A stretch of 64,000 nucleotides of DNA from Taiwanofungus camphoratus (Eukaryota > Basidiomycota > Agaricomycetes > Polyporales > Taiwanofungaceae), in assembly GCA_003999685.1 (NCBI GenBank), contig CP021231.1, forward strand, positions 1,302,001 through 1,366,000, given 5' to 3'. Below the pieces are notes generated by a model. The model did no database searches, was not told where the DNA came from, and worked only from the letters and a program-made list of their open reading frames with translations. Of the stretch, positions 1 through 10,720 are shown piece by piece. Every line of letters starts with the position of its first letter. Within the stretch, counting starts at the first letter, position 1. A program made the position numbers and the translations under genes.

Positions 1-2643
1 TAGTTCCCCTGTTTCAGTTCCTATTTAGGTCCTATCCTCCTCGTGTTCACTTCGGAGCCCATGCGCCTTAGTACACATTTCGGACTCGTAAGGATCACTT
101 CGCGCAAGAATAGTTCACCTCACACTCCCCTATTTAGTCAGAGGTAGTTTACTATGTACGACAGAGACCCCTCAGTGCACGCTTCTCTCTTTGGAATACC
201 AGTTCCCCTGTAACTCCGATCTCAGGAAAGCGCCGCGAGTACAACCTTAGAAACGGTCCTAAGGTCCCTAAGTCTCCACCCCAGCTTCGTTTCAGTACCT
301 TTGAACTACGTCTACGCTCGCGATATATCTACGAACCACGTCTACGCTTCCCGAACTACGCACTACGATCTACGAAAGTCGCCGTGACTTCGCACCCTTC
401 AGCACCTCTTATAGCATCTATCCGGTGATGAGTCCCGTAGCCTCCTGGGCCCCGAATCGCGATTTTAGGAACTTTCTGATCCCCCAACCGACCACTCTAA
501 GACTCTCCTACAGCCTACGACAGGAGGGATAGGTTCCTATAATATTCCTAACTCCCCCTCTCCTTCCTAAACCCTCCTAACACCCTACGAAGTCTTGCGA
601 AGTCACACGAGGTGCTACGAGATTTCGAATGCTAGACGCGAAGTCCCTAACTCCTGCTAAGTCCACTATCGGACACTGCCGGCCCTCCCATACTGTTCCA
701 TTGGATCTAGGTCCTATCTACAACGTCACTCATCCCGGGCTTAGCTAAGAAGTCTTAGCTAAGTCTCTCCTAGCTCTTGTGATTGCAGCTACCTCCGATA
801 GGCTCCGAAACGGTCCGAAGTTCCGGAAATTGGACTTAGGAAGCCTTGTGCACCCCCATGGGTCTCGATCCTATGCCATAAGGTCATCCTAGGGCGTACC
901 CATATGACCCTCCACCCAGTTAGGACACCTCCTGCCCCGATTAGGCCAAGTCCCGCTGCTAAGAACTTCGTGCGCTCTTAGCCCGCTAAGATAGGTGATC
1001 ACGGCGCATGGCTGCTCTCGGATAGTCATCCCGCCCTCGTGAATGAAGTTGGTCACCTTTCTACCGTTCGTAGTTCCCCTGTTTCAGTTCCTAATTAGTT
1101 CCTATCCCCCTCGTGTTCACTTTGGAGTCCATGCGTTTTAGGACACATTTCGGACTCGTAAGGATCACTTCGCGCAAGAATAGTTCACCTCACGCTCCCC
1201 TATTTAGTCAGAGGTAGTTTACTATGTACGACAGAGACCCCTCAGTGCACGCTTCTCTCTTTGGAATACCAGTTCCCCTGTAGCTCCGATCTCAGGAAAG
1301 CGCCGCGAGTACAACCTTAGGAACGGTCCTAAGGTCCCTAAGTCTCCACCCCAGCTTCATTTCAGTACCTTTGAACTACGTCTACGCTCGCGATATATCT
1401 ACGAACCACGTCTACGCTTCCCGAACTACGCACTACGATCTACGAAAGTCGCCGTGACTTCGCACCCTTCAGCACCTCTTATAGCACCTATCCGGTGGGC
1501 CTCCGCCTTAGTTATACCCTTAGGCTCACGTTGCGTCATCCCTACGTCCTACGAATAGCCCTACGACTCTCCCATAGCCTTAGTTACAGGCTATAGTACA
1601 TCTCCCTACGCCCTCGAACTCTCCGACCTCTCCTACAGGTCTCCTACGCTAGCCAAACCTTGCCCACCTCGCTCTAACAAACCTCTAAACCTTACGCCCT
1701 TTATCTAACTCTAGCTAAAAGGACTTCACAGCATCTACGAAGTCAGCTCGCGCGATTTGGCTAAAACTTCGAAGGACTTTGCAAAATCTCGAAGAACTTC
1801 GCGTACTTCGGAGGGCCTCGCAAGGCCTTAGGGATAGTATAGCACTTAGGAACAAGATCCTGTTGTGCAGGACCCTTGACCCCTTACTCCCCTACTTACA
1901 AAAACAAGACATACAGGTTTCCCGGTATCATACAGGTTGTAGCTCCTACCCTCACACCCTCACAGTTATCACACTACCCCACAGCCACGTTGCGGAGCAC
2001 TCCCTAGGTACCAGGGTCCCCTAGGTCGTATCACCGGTGGGCCTCCGCCTCAGTTATACCCTTAGGCTCACGTTGCACCATCTCTACGCCCTACGAATAG
2101 CCCTACGACTCTCCCATAGCCTTCATTACAGGCTATAGTACATCTCTCTACGCCCTCGAACTCTCTGACCTCTCCTACAGGTCTCCTACACTAGCCAAAC
2201 CTTGCCCACCTCGCTCTAACAAACCTCTAAGCCTTACGCCCTTTAGCTAACTCTAGCTAAAAAGACTTTGCAGCAGTCTCGTACCCTCTGCCACTTAGTT
2301 GAAACTATAGTCTATTGGCTTATCGCTCCCTAACTCCATACAGCCTACGAAGTCAGCTCATGCGATTTAGCTAAAACTTCGAGGGACTTCGCAGAACCTC
2401 GAAGGACTTCACGTACTTCGGAGGGCCTCACAAGGCCTTAGGGATTGTATAGCACTTAGGAACAAGATCCTGTTGTGCAGGACCCTTGACCCCTTACTCC
2501 CCCACTTACAAAAACAAGACATACAGGTTTCCCGGTATCATACAGATTGTAGCTCCTACCCTCACATCCCCACAGTTATCACACTACCTCCCAGCCACAT
2601 TGCGGAGCACTCCCTAGGTACCAGGGTCCCCTAGATCGTATCA
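1..2643. repeat. Diverged tandem repeat array, two unit types
   Basis: Two kinds of repeat are seen. Unit A occupies 1-427 (its left end is outside the window) and recurs almost unchanged at 1071-1497, with 643 bp of unrelated sequence between. Unit B runs about 1494-2033 and recurs at 2034-2643; the second copy carries roughly 65 extra bases near 2270-2345. The DNA is full of short variants of CTACGA and CCTA. No convincing protein is encoded; the one open frame, at 1779-2024, lies wholly in unit B and looks accidental. The array ends where the LINE begins. It could be subtelomeric or pericentromeric satellite, or the body of an unrecognised element. Confidence 0.8.
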
Positions 2644-2664
2644 GCGCGGCCCGGAGATCAGGTC

Positions 2665-3735
2665 GTGGATCAGTACATTGATCGCTTCGAGCAGGTGTTT
2701 TTGGACAGAAAAGGTCCAAACAAACGTTCACCTGAATTCGCCGACTGGTTGAAGTTCACTTGGTGGCCGGAATTCCGGTGCCAGTTGGCCCAACCAGAAG
2801 GGCGAATGTTGTTCACCGATGGGTCATATGCAAATGCGCCGGCAGTGAGATCTGGTAGCGTGTGGCTCGTCATTGACAGGGAAGACCATGTTGCCCATGG
2901 AAAGTTCGGGCCCGGCAAGGTCCAAAGCTTTGATGCGGAGATGCTGGCATTAGCGCGCGGGCTACGTGAAGCGGTCCGTGACGTTCCTGCTCACATCACC
3001 ACCCTTATAGTCTGTTCTGATAACCAATCAGCACTCGAACGAATCTTCAGGCCGGAAGTCAGACCGTCGCAGATGGCGGCGGTCATGGCTTCACAACACG
3101 TCCGAGCATTCCTCGATGCGGATGAACGCCGACGCATAGTCCTTTTTTGGGTACCATCTCACAAAGGCATTTTTCAGAACGAGTTCGTTGATGAACTCAC
3201 GAAGAAAGCATTGGATGATCCACAACCAGAATTCATCTCACAATCAATGGCCCTCGCTCGCATCAAGGCAAGGGTCAAAAAGCGCTGGGGGACTGTAGTC
3301 GACAATCCCAGCTATTGTGGTCGCTGGTTATGGAAAGTAACCGAAGACGCCCTACCGCTGCACGAAACCACAGCTAAGGGTATGTGGGTCCTGAAGGCAG
3401 CTGGCAAGTCCAACAAGGAGGTGGCACACGTATGCTGTGTGCTCACCAACCATTTCCCAAGCGGCGAATACCGTTCTAGGTTCAATATCCCAGGCCCCCA
3501 CCTTTGCTTATGCGGAGAGGAGGAAACCCGGGAACATGTGCTCTTTGACTGCCCATTTTGGGTTAGAACAAAGTGCCAACAGGGTCCTCATGACCCGCTT
3601 CTGATGGGGCCCCCTGAACAGAGGGGATGGACCCTGGATGACATTATGGAGTTCCTTTGGCTCAACCTGATGGTCTCCACCTTTGATTGGGCGGAAATTC
3701 TGGTGGAATCTCTGCTTGAAGCTGAAGCTGCATGA
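2665..3735 (+). CDS. LINE RNase H domain and C-terminal zinc-knuckle region (partial ORF2)
   Basis: This frame encodes about 356 residues of the C-terminal part of a LINE polyprotein. RNase H1-type motifs appear in order: FTDGSY (first Asp), the FDAEMLALARGL segment (Glu), CSDNQSAL (second Asp) and WVPSHKGIFQNEFVDELTKKA (His and last Asp). They are followed by CLCGEEETREHVLFDCPFW, a CxC..H..C pattern common at the C-terminus of RNase H-bearing LINEs such as the Tad/I groups. The frame stays open upstream of 2665, which is a GTG codon, so this is not a true start but the interior of a longer protein cut by 5' truncation. It would remove RNA from the RNA/DNA hybrid during target-primed reverse transcription. 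Confidence 0.8.
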   Translation: MDQYIDRFEQVFLDRKGPNKRSPEFADWLKFTWWPEFRCQLAQPEGRMLFTDGSYANAPAVRSGSVWLVIDREDHVAHGKFGPGKVQSFDAEMLALARGLREAVRDVPAHITTLIVCSDNQSALERIFRPEVRPSQMAAVMASQHVRAFLDADERRRIVLFWVPSHKGIFQNEFVDELTKKALDDPQPEFISQSMALARIKARVKKRWGTVVDNPSYCGRWLWKVTEDALPLHETTAKGMWVLKAAGKSNKEVAHVCCVLTNHFPSGEYRSRFNIPGPHLCLCGEEETREHVLFDCPFWVRTKCQQGPHDPLLMGPPEQRGWTLDDIMEFLWLNLMVSTFDWAEILVESLLEAEAA

Positions 3736-3762
3736 ACGAGAACATTCACTTGTGCTCGCCTG

Positions 3763-3984
3763 ATGTGCCACACGGTCAGAAGACAAGCGGCATGGCAGCG
3801 GTTCCATGCGGACCGACATTTAGATCCCGGAATGACCACTGCCCTGGGTGGAAAATACCGTGATTTCTGCGAATGGTATGATGCCGAAGCAAAGGTGTTT
3901 GAACTATACCATAATTGGGTAGACGAGGGGATAGCGGAACCCAGTATCCGCGATGACCCCCATGTCTACCTGCACGATAATTGA
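3763..3984 (+). pseudogene. Short LINE 3' reading frame
   Basis: A 73-residue open frame follows the RNase H stop and sits inside the element. Its last 60 bp align with DNA just before the 3' UTR of the second LINE copy (around 59284-59345), so it is part of the element and not a host gene. It may be the end of ORF2 after a frameshift or only 3' leader sequence. No domain was recognised. Confidence 0.4.
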
Positions 3985-4300
3985 GGCCTGAAACCTGTAG
4001 GGCTACACTCAGTTCTTAGGGTGTATTACTGACGGAACAGGATCACTGGGCTGGGTAAACACAGAGAGCGTGAAAAGCGGGTCGGGCGAGGGTCGGGTAT
4101 GGCTTCCTACGGATGACTGTACCCTTCCTTTTGCAGGCCTAGCTGGATTACATGCCCACGCCACATAACGAGGCCACTGAAAACTGTAGGTGTGCTGCTC
4201 ATGCGGGCGCGGATGCCCACTTACTATCATTATTACTCTACATGTACCTACGCCGTATGGAGTATAAACCTGGTGAATTAAAAATAAAAAAAAAAAAAAA

Positions 4301-4808
4301 GTGGGGCCCGAGCATCCCAAGTTGCAATTCTGCGTTGGCGACGCGTCTACAACAGATTCAGCTGTTCTGTTGAGTGTCTGACGAATGTGATCCAGGGGTC
4401 TGAAGAGTGACAGTAGCCCCCGAGGCAAGATTGCAAGCTGCCCTGTTTTATAATTTAATCACTCATACGCCAACGTGTTTCCGCGGGATGGCACGAGTGC
4501 TCCCTTCAAAAATCCCCAAGAGGATATTTCAGCCGACCGGAAATCCACAAGTGCAGGATGGTAGATTTGATATGCCCTAGTGTATACACGTGCACGGAAC
4601 ACAGTACGCTATGGAATATATGCACTCGAACGGCGACAGTAAAAATAAAATGCGCATGGCGGACGGAATGACACAGGATAGATACAGACGAAAGACATTA
4701 CTACAATACCAAGCCATTGCACCTCACGCGCCCCCAAACCCGAAATAGATCACTTCATAACCCGGTCGTCCGAGATACAGCGCTGTGTCGGTCTCATCTC
4801 ACAGGCGA
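4301..4808. other. Intergenic, no gene seen
   Basis: The stretch lies between the LINE poly-A tail and the stop codon of the minus-strand gene at 4809. It probably holds the 3' UTR of that gene. I see no coding or RNA signal. Confidence 0.5.
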
Positions 4809-6812
4809 TCATCCGCGCAATCTCCACCCATCGCCTTTCCTGCTCACGCGTCCGACGCCTCCGAACGCCTCCCGCACGACGAGCCAGAGACCCGTGCAAG
4901 ACACGACGTCCTTGATCTCCTCTGCGGTCAAGATCAGGCCTTCGTTCTCCTTCCCCGGCCCCCCGCCGCCATGTCCGTTTCCCCCGTTGTTCCACCCCGA
5001 GAACGCCTTCCCGATCCCGCCGCTCGCCTTGCTAGGGCTGTACGAGCTTGCGATGGGAGGTCCGGGGGAGAACAGGGTCGGGGACGTAGCGGATGGAAGG
5101 GTCGGCCGTGCGACTCCGGCAGCGGAGACGACGCGCTTTCGTGCTGAGACGTGCTCGACTTCGATGTCGGGGAGGGGGAAGGGCACCTTGAGCAGCGCGA
5201 CGACCTTCGGGTGGTGAGGCGTAGGAACGACGGCCGCGACCTTTATGCGTAGTGTGCCGTCTCGCGCTTGGCCCTGCTGTTGAGGTGCGGATGATGGCGG
5301 CGAGGGAGATGCTGGCAAGTGAGACGATGGCGCAGGCCCAAGCCGGCGGACGACGAGCGTACATGTCCACGGCGTCTCTGAGTCCTCGGGATCGCTACTG
5401 TCTCCATCGTCCCCATCCCGCTCGCCCGTGCTCGTCGTGCTCGTAAGTATGCTCGCGCGCGCAGGCGATGCCGACCGATGCGAGTCAAGCGAGCGGCGCA
5501 CAGCCGCCGGGGATCCCGTCGGCTTCTTCGCAGGGGACTGCGGGGACACCGGCTGGTGCTGCAGCGACGCTGTGGAGGGCGTAGCAGACGAGACGGCGAG
5601 GCTGTGCCGCTTGTTCCGCGTGCGCTCTCCGTCTCGTGAGCGACTCCCAGCCCCATTTCGTTCGCCCCGCGCCCCGCGCCGCCCCCGCCTCGCACTCCGT
5701 CCGCGCACCCACTCGAAACGCACCTCCACCATCTGCTCAATCCCCGTCCCCGCGACGCTCACCCCCGCGCCTAGCCGCACTTCCTGCAGCTTATCACGCA
5801 CGCCTCCGAGCAGGCTCTCTGGGATGCCCTTCAGCCACCTCCGCACTATCCACACGTATTTTGTTGGCCGTCCTTTCGGGGGGAAAGTGGCCGAGATAAG
5901 CGCAGGCTGGATCCCCAGCACAGGGGGCTGCAAAATTGGCTCCTTCTCCCTTTCCCTTTCCCGTTCTCTTTCCCGATCCCGATCGGAGAGCAGGAGTGAT
6001 CCGCGTTTCGAACGGCCCGACAAAGACTCAGATAACCCGCTAGAAGACGCTGCAGGCGATGATGGCGGCTGGCTGGCGAATTTCGTGTGGAACGCGGGTG
6101 AGAGCGGTGTGGACGGCAGAGAGGGCAGCACGGCAGACAGGTCTTTCTTCTTAAACAGTTTCCCGAAGAACTTACGTGAACCGGGTCGCTCGGGCATCGG
6201 GGGCGCCAGGTACGGCGTTCCCGCGATCGGCATGCTCGCCGACGCCGGGATGCTCGCGTACTGCGCGTGCTCGTGCGTGTTGTCCGACGTGAGCGAGATT
6301 GCGGACGACGTCGGTGTGTGCGCAGGCTCAGCCGCGAGCTCCTGGACCGACAGCGGCTGGTCTGCTCCAGAGCCAGCCCCCCACACCTCGATCGGCTCGA
6401 GCAGCGCCAGGTTGATGATCTCCAGCCCGCGCTTGAGGAGCTTGGCGATCTTCGCGTCGGTCCCCGCGTCGACGATCACGTTCTGCATCACATTGTGGGC
6501 TTGCAGGTTGTACAGCGGGATGATCATGCGGCGACCAGAGGAGGTAGATGACGAGGAGGCGACGGACGCAGCAGACGAGTAGGTTGAAAACGTCGAGTTG
6601 TCTGAGCGCGTAGATGATGTGCGTGCGAGCGGGGACTGGTAGACTTCTGCCTCAGCAATTGACTCGCTCGATTGGGGAGACGAGGGCCTATCCTTGGTGC
6701 TGGGTGGCACCAGCTGTACTTGCAGATTCAAGGGGTGGTTGGATTTCGCAGGAGGCGGTCGCACGACAATGAACGACTTGTAGTGAAGGGCGTAAGGCTT
6801 GAACTTGGACAT
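4809..6812 (-). CDS. Conserved basidiomycete protein of unknown function
   Basis: One uninterrupted frame of 667 residues opens with MSKFKPYALHYKSFIVV at 6812 and ends at 4809. Two stretches look folded: the N-terminus (about residues 1-40) and a block near residues 93-145 beginning GRRMIIPLYNLQAHNVMQN. A third conserved-looking block, beginning KYVWIVRRWLKG, lies near residue 320. Between them are long Ser/Pro/Ala-rich linkers, a basic patch FFGKLFKKK and an Arg-Glu repeat near residue 290. The C-terminus ends LILTAEEIKDVVSCTGLWLVVREAF. There is no signal peptide or membrane span. I do not recognise a named domain; the composition suggests an intracellular scaffold or regulator, but that is only inference. 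A long frame on the plus strand across the same DNA is a codon-bias shadow. Confidence 0.8.
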   Translation of the reverse strand: MSKFKPYALHYKSFIVVRPPPAKSNHPLNLQVQLVPPSTKDRPSSPQSSESIAEAEVYQSPLARTSSTRSDNSTFSTYSSAASVASSSSTSSGRRMIIPLYNLQAHNVMQNVIVDAGTDAKIAKLLKRGLEIINLALLEPIEVWGAGSGADQPLSVQELAAEPAHTPTSSAISLTSDNTHEHAQYASIPASASMPIAGTPYLAPPMPERPGSRKFFGKLFKKKDLSAVLPSLPSTPLSPAFHTKFASQPPSSPAASSSGLSESLSGRSKRGSLLLSDRDREREREREREKEPILQPPVLGIQPALISATFPPKGRPTKYVWIVRRWLKGIPESLLGGVRDKLQEVRLGAGVSVAGTGIEQMVEVRFEWVRGRSARRGRRGARGERNGAGSRSRDGERTRNKRHSLAVSSATPSTASLQHQPVSPQSPAKKPTGSPAAVRRSLDSHRSASPARASILTSTTSTGERDGDDGDSSDPEDSETPWTCTLVVRRLGPAPSSHLPASPSPPSSAPQQQGQARDGTLRIKVAAVVPTPHHPKVVALLKVPFPLPDIEVEHVSARKRVVSAAGVARPTLPSATSPTLFSPGPPIASSYSPSKASGGIGKAFSGWNNGGNGHGGGGPGKENEGLILTAEEIKDVVSCTGLWLVVREAFGGVGRVSRKGDGWRLRG

Positions 6813-9248
6813 GACTATGAGAAATATACCTCATTTGTCCTCTCCTTCTTCTTCTTGACGCCGTGTTCGTCGACAGCCGCTAGCATGTTCTGAGACTGGG
6901 GGTCCTGCGACTGAGTGACCTGTGGGTATTCCTGAATCGGTGGATCAGGCTGGGGCGACGATTTCTCTGCACCCAGCTGGAGGGCAGAAGGAAGGAAGGA
7001 GGATAGTGACTGGAACATCAATGCCAAAAGCTGGGAGGCATACAATTAATATTCGTGTGGTGTATGTAGAAGCCCAAGTTATACATTGACCAAATCCGAG
7101 TTTGCGACAGCCGCCTGCCGCGGCCGGTGCGTCATGACCCCAAATCAGGAAACCCTGCGCCGAAAGCCGGCCAGGACCGCGTTGGAGTGTAAGCAGAGTT
7201 CCGGAGCTCGGCCTTCACGGCCGGTCCCACATGCTGTTACATTCTCACGCCGTCGTATCAACTTTGATCGCTCGCGCTCCCGTAAAGTGACCGCAGCCAT
7301 CACGGTACCGCAGCGACTCCCGCAGTGCAGAAAAGACCGATCTACAGCCGGTATGTTTTCATCGTGTTGGTGCTTTTTGACTGCAAGTAAAAAAATGTTG
7401 TCTTCAGCTGTCCTCCGTCCGTTTCGGACTCATTCCATGATGAGTCAACACAATTAGGTTATTTGGGCGTCCCTTCCGGAGCATGACTTATATCGCATCT
7501 GTAATCGATTAGCCAGAGGAATCACATGCATAACTGCGAAAGGCTTGTGCTTCCTAGAATGCTTGCTTATGTAAACGTCGGCTATCTAGATCTTTGTGAG
7601 ATATCATCTGCTGCAGCATTCAAGCTGAATGCCACAAGCGAGACAGGTTTCATGGCAGCTGCGGTCTGCCCGCTTTTCTGTGGTCCTCGAACTCAAGCCG
7701 CCCTGTCTTCAGGCCGCTGTATGTTACATTCTAGTCCATGAGATTCGGGTCTGCGGCGCAGTGCTTCAGTAGCAGGTCCGCAGTCCGCAATATCAGAAGT
7801 ATGAAAGCGGTGCTGATATCCAGAAAGCGGCTGCATTCAAAATGACGTGCCTAATTGCTAGCCAAGACCGTACGTTGTCAATTCCGCAGAACATTGCCAT
7901 GATATTGCTGCGGACCCCGCTGTTGTGAGCACTTCTCTCTTTCCCGAGCCCAGCCTCGCGTCTCACGGTCTGGGGAATCACTGTTTTAGACCAGGCGAGT
8001 ACAGTGGCGGCGCAGTCGCTCAACGCTGCTCATCATATTCGTTCCTTACAGACACCGGTTTGCGAAGGTGCTTGGTTTGTTTTCTGCACTGCGGAGCAGG
8101 AATTCTACGCGAAATTTACAGAATGAACGCTCAAGCCTCACGGGCGAGCTACAGTCACAAGACGATCACGTTTCGGTTGCAAATCCCGCAGTTTTGGCTG
8201 GGTCCTTCAGAGTGTGTCTTCGTTCGGGCAATCGAGTGATGAAAGAACTGGTGAGTTTATTGATGGCAAGATCGACGGCGCGCTACTGCATTAAATTATG
8301 CATCATTACCGATCAATATGCTGAGGTCGCGCCTCCGCCGCTCGTGTCTCTTTCCGTACTTCTTGCAACATGTCAAATATACATCCAGCCTTCTTTCAAC
8401 CAGTGGACGAACGTGAATGACTATAAATTGGTGCCGTCCACCTCTGCTTGGTCGAAATATCTCAGACCATGAATATCCACGCTGCAGCCACCTTACGCCT
8501 TGCCTTCTCAGAACCGTGTGCCTAGTGTTTCCCCGCATAATGTCTCGACTCAACTTTACAATTAGGACGTCCTGCAAGTGCACCAAAATGACGCGTGGAG
8601 TGACCGTCGGTATGTTGAGAATACGCATAGCTGTTTCCTGACCTTATGCCGCCGTGGTCGCACGAGGGAAGAACACACGAAAGTACTTGCCATGTCTGAA
8701 TCCTTCGCGACGAGTAATTCAGGGTTATACGTGAGGATAGCGTGCACTTCATGACGCGTTCTCATTCGGGAAATAGGTGTTCATCAGGACATCAGGTTGC
8801 GGATGTTTTCACGATCAGCCTGCCCCTAACCCTAATCTCGTTCCGAACACTATCCGCGCTGGCGGTGATCGTTTTTGCCTCACTGGCACTAAGTAGCTGG
8901 CACCACTAAGACTGGGTCATTTGTCTACACGGAATCCGGTCTGACTTAGTATTGGACGTAGCTTCGCATATAGCGCCAACTTCACAAGGTCTAAGCATAG
9001 ATGGACGCTTGCTTGTGAAGCCATTCGATGTTGCTTACAAATCATGCCGTATTGATGCGTTGCGGCTACTCCTCTTGAAAGCAATAAACGAGCAGCTACA
9101 AGACGATGCGCATCTGTTGCCAGACTTATGATCAGGCTCCATTCTAAGCGACATTTATCTGAAAGTCATAGTGTTTCCTTCCCCGCATACCGTGTACAAC
9201 GAGTTAGTTCATCATGTCTTATTCGTCCTTATCATCTTCCCTCGATTA
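6813..9248. other. Long gene-poor stretch
   Basis: About 2.4 kb without a supportable gene. All open frames are short, lack introns with consistent joins and show no family motifs. The first 230 bp probably hold the promoter and 5' UTR of the minus-strand gene. A two-unit CCCTAA motif at 8824-8835 is too short to be telomeric. Confidence 0.5.
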
Positions 9249-10720
9249 TCGATCTGGATACGCTATCCGAACAGGCTCATGTCGTATTTTCCTGTGTGAG
9301 TTGGCATGTAAACCCTAGCTGTCGGCGTTCACATTGAAGCTTCTATCAGGCCGACGCAGACGATCTGCCTGCCATTCAGGCAATCTTGAGCGGCTTGAGA
9401 AACAGACATGCGTCAATTGGTGACCTGCCTATTCTTATTCATACGGTAAATAAAATCGAAATTTATTTGTCTCGAGTCGCTTCTGACATGGGCTACGACC
9501 GAATGTTACATGTAGTCCGGTACAGGTAATGCCTCCACGTTCATTGCGCCAGGTTCAGGCATTGAAACATATCACCACAACCTCAGGTGTCCTGTCGGAC
9601 CAAGCAAACGGCATGTACTCCACGGATGTGATATACTCCGACATGGACATTGCGCAAATCGAGTCGCTCCCGCCTACTGCGGTCCACCGCAACGTCGATC
9701 TCGCAATCGTCGAGGCGGACCAACAAGGTCAGCTCGGCACCCAATTGTTCAGACGCTGTCTGACGCGGTAGCAGGTTACGTGCGGACATATACATCGTCC
9801 TGCCATAGACGATCTACGGGTTCGCGTCCGGGCCCCTCTTCGACGCAGGCGTCGTGAACCCGCAGTCGATCCAGATGCCCAGCCTGATCCGCGCCTCGAT
9901 CGACAGGAAGCAGAGCGGGATGGTCGGCGCCGGCAAGACCGTCGGATGTCCACATCCATGACGGTGCGTCACCAGGACCTGTCGGCCGCGTGTACTGACT
10001 CCCCCACCACCCTCCGACAGTCGCGGATTTGTACATGGCATTGTTCGATGCGATCAGGACGGAGCCGGAGGCCGTGGGCCACGGGCGCGAGGGCTTATTC
10101 GGAGAGAATCGTGAGCATACGTGGTACAAAGTCAGCAAGACGATTGCGCAGGCGCTCGTCGAGCTTGGTGTCGGAGCCCACGCCGTTCACGATGTACGGT
10201 CGGTCGCAGGTCACGGTCACTGACCCAGTGACTATCACTGAATTTTCACTGACCGTAGGGTCATGACCCCGAGGGAGCAGTGACAGAGGTCGCGCCTTCC
10301 TTTTTTGTAATCGTGGCAGGGTCTGGTCTCTTCACGTGCTAGCAGGCGCTTAATAAGAGAAGTGTTCAGGCCGTGGGTAAGGTCACGGTCAGTAAGGTCA
10401 CTTCAGGGTCATAGTGAGTGACTTATGTCTAGTCGGTGACAAGTCAGTGACCCGCATATCACTGGTTCACGGACGAGGAGCTCGTCAAGTATAGGGGGTC
10501 GGGGATACGTTCCGCGCTGCAGATTGAGGTTCTATGTTCGCCGAGCGCTCACTCTGCTCTGTAGGTTCCTGGTTATTGGAGTGGAACGAATTCGCGTTGC
10601 AGAGCAGACCGCGGGCGGCCGATTGGGTGGAAGCCCACGAAGACGACCGCGGATTTGTTCGCGAATATCAAGTCGGAGGTAGGACTAGTGTACAAGAAGG
10701 TACAGGAAGAGCGCAAATGA
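9249..10720 (+). pseudogene. Decayed NmrA-like/atypical SDR copy
   Basis: This is a degenerate relative of the intact gene at 11736-13203. Matching exons can be followed in order: the end of exon 2 near 9249-9293, an exon reading ADADDLPAIQAILSGLRNRH (from about 9352), one containing MYSTDVIYSDMDIAQIESL (9613 on), one for the GPLFDAG region, the segment around 10022-10200, and the tail ending near 10720. The N-terminus with the nucleotide-binding GxxGxxG motif is missing, there is an in-frame TAG at 9806-9808, and an unrelated 273-bp element interrupts the reading frame at 10192. Several other frames are disturbed. The gene cannot make a full enzyme. Confidence 0.8.
10192..10464. mobile_element. 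Short non-autonomous TIR element (hAT-like MITE) in the pseudogene
   Basis: A 273-bp block splits the coding sequence of the dead SDR copy. The intact paralogue reads straight across the junction. The 7-bp sequence GTTCACG occurs immediately on both sides (10185-10191 and 10465-10471) and occurs once at the joined site, as expected for a target-site duplication. Near the ends lie imperfect inverted repeats containing GGTCACTGAC and GTCAGTGACC. The block is too short to encode a transposase. A 7-8 bp duplication fits the hAT superfamily best, but the terminal repeats are too degenerate to be sure. Confidence 0.65.

Larger units (their letters stand above)
2643..4300 (+). mobile_element. 5'-truncated LINE (non-LTR retrotransposon) with poly-A tail
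   Basis: The segment carries the 3' part of a LINE: an RNase H coding region (2665-3735), a second short frame (3763-3984), an untranslated stretch and a run of A at 4282-4300. No reverse transcriptase or endonuclease is present in the window, so the copy is 5' truncated, as is usual for target-primed insertion. From about 3925 to the poly-A it resembles 59275-59578, including the shared motifs TAGGGCTACACTCAG and GGAGTATAAACC just before the A-run, so the 3' end belongs to a family with at least two members here. No target-site duplication was found, perhaps because the left side is repeat DNA. Confidence 0.8.

Noticed and set aside
1779-2024. 81-codon frame in the left repeat array
   Set aside because: It is contained in repeat unit B, is not kept in the second copy, and shows no protein features.
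5428-6582. Long plus-strand open frame (384 codons) across the minus-strand gene
   Set aside because: It is the shadow of a GC-rich, serine-coding gene on the other strand. It shows no motifs.
8824-8835. Two CCCTAA units resembling telomere repeats
   Set aside because: Two units occur often by chance and nothing telomeric surrounds them.
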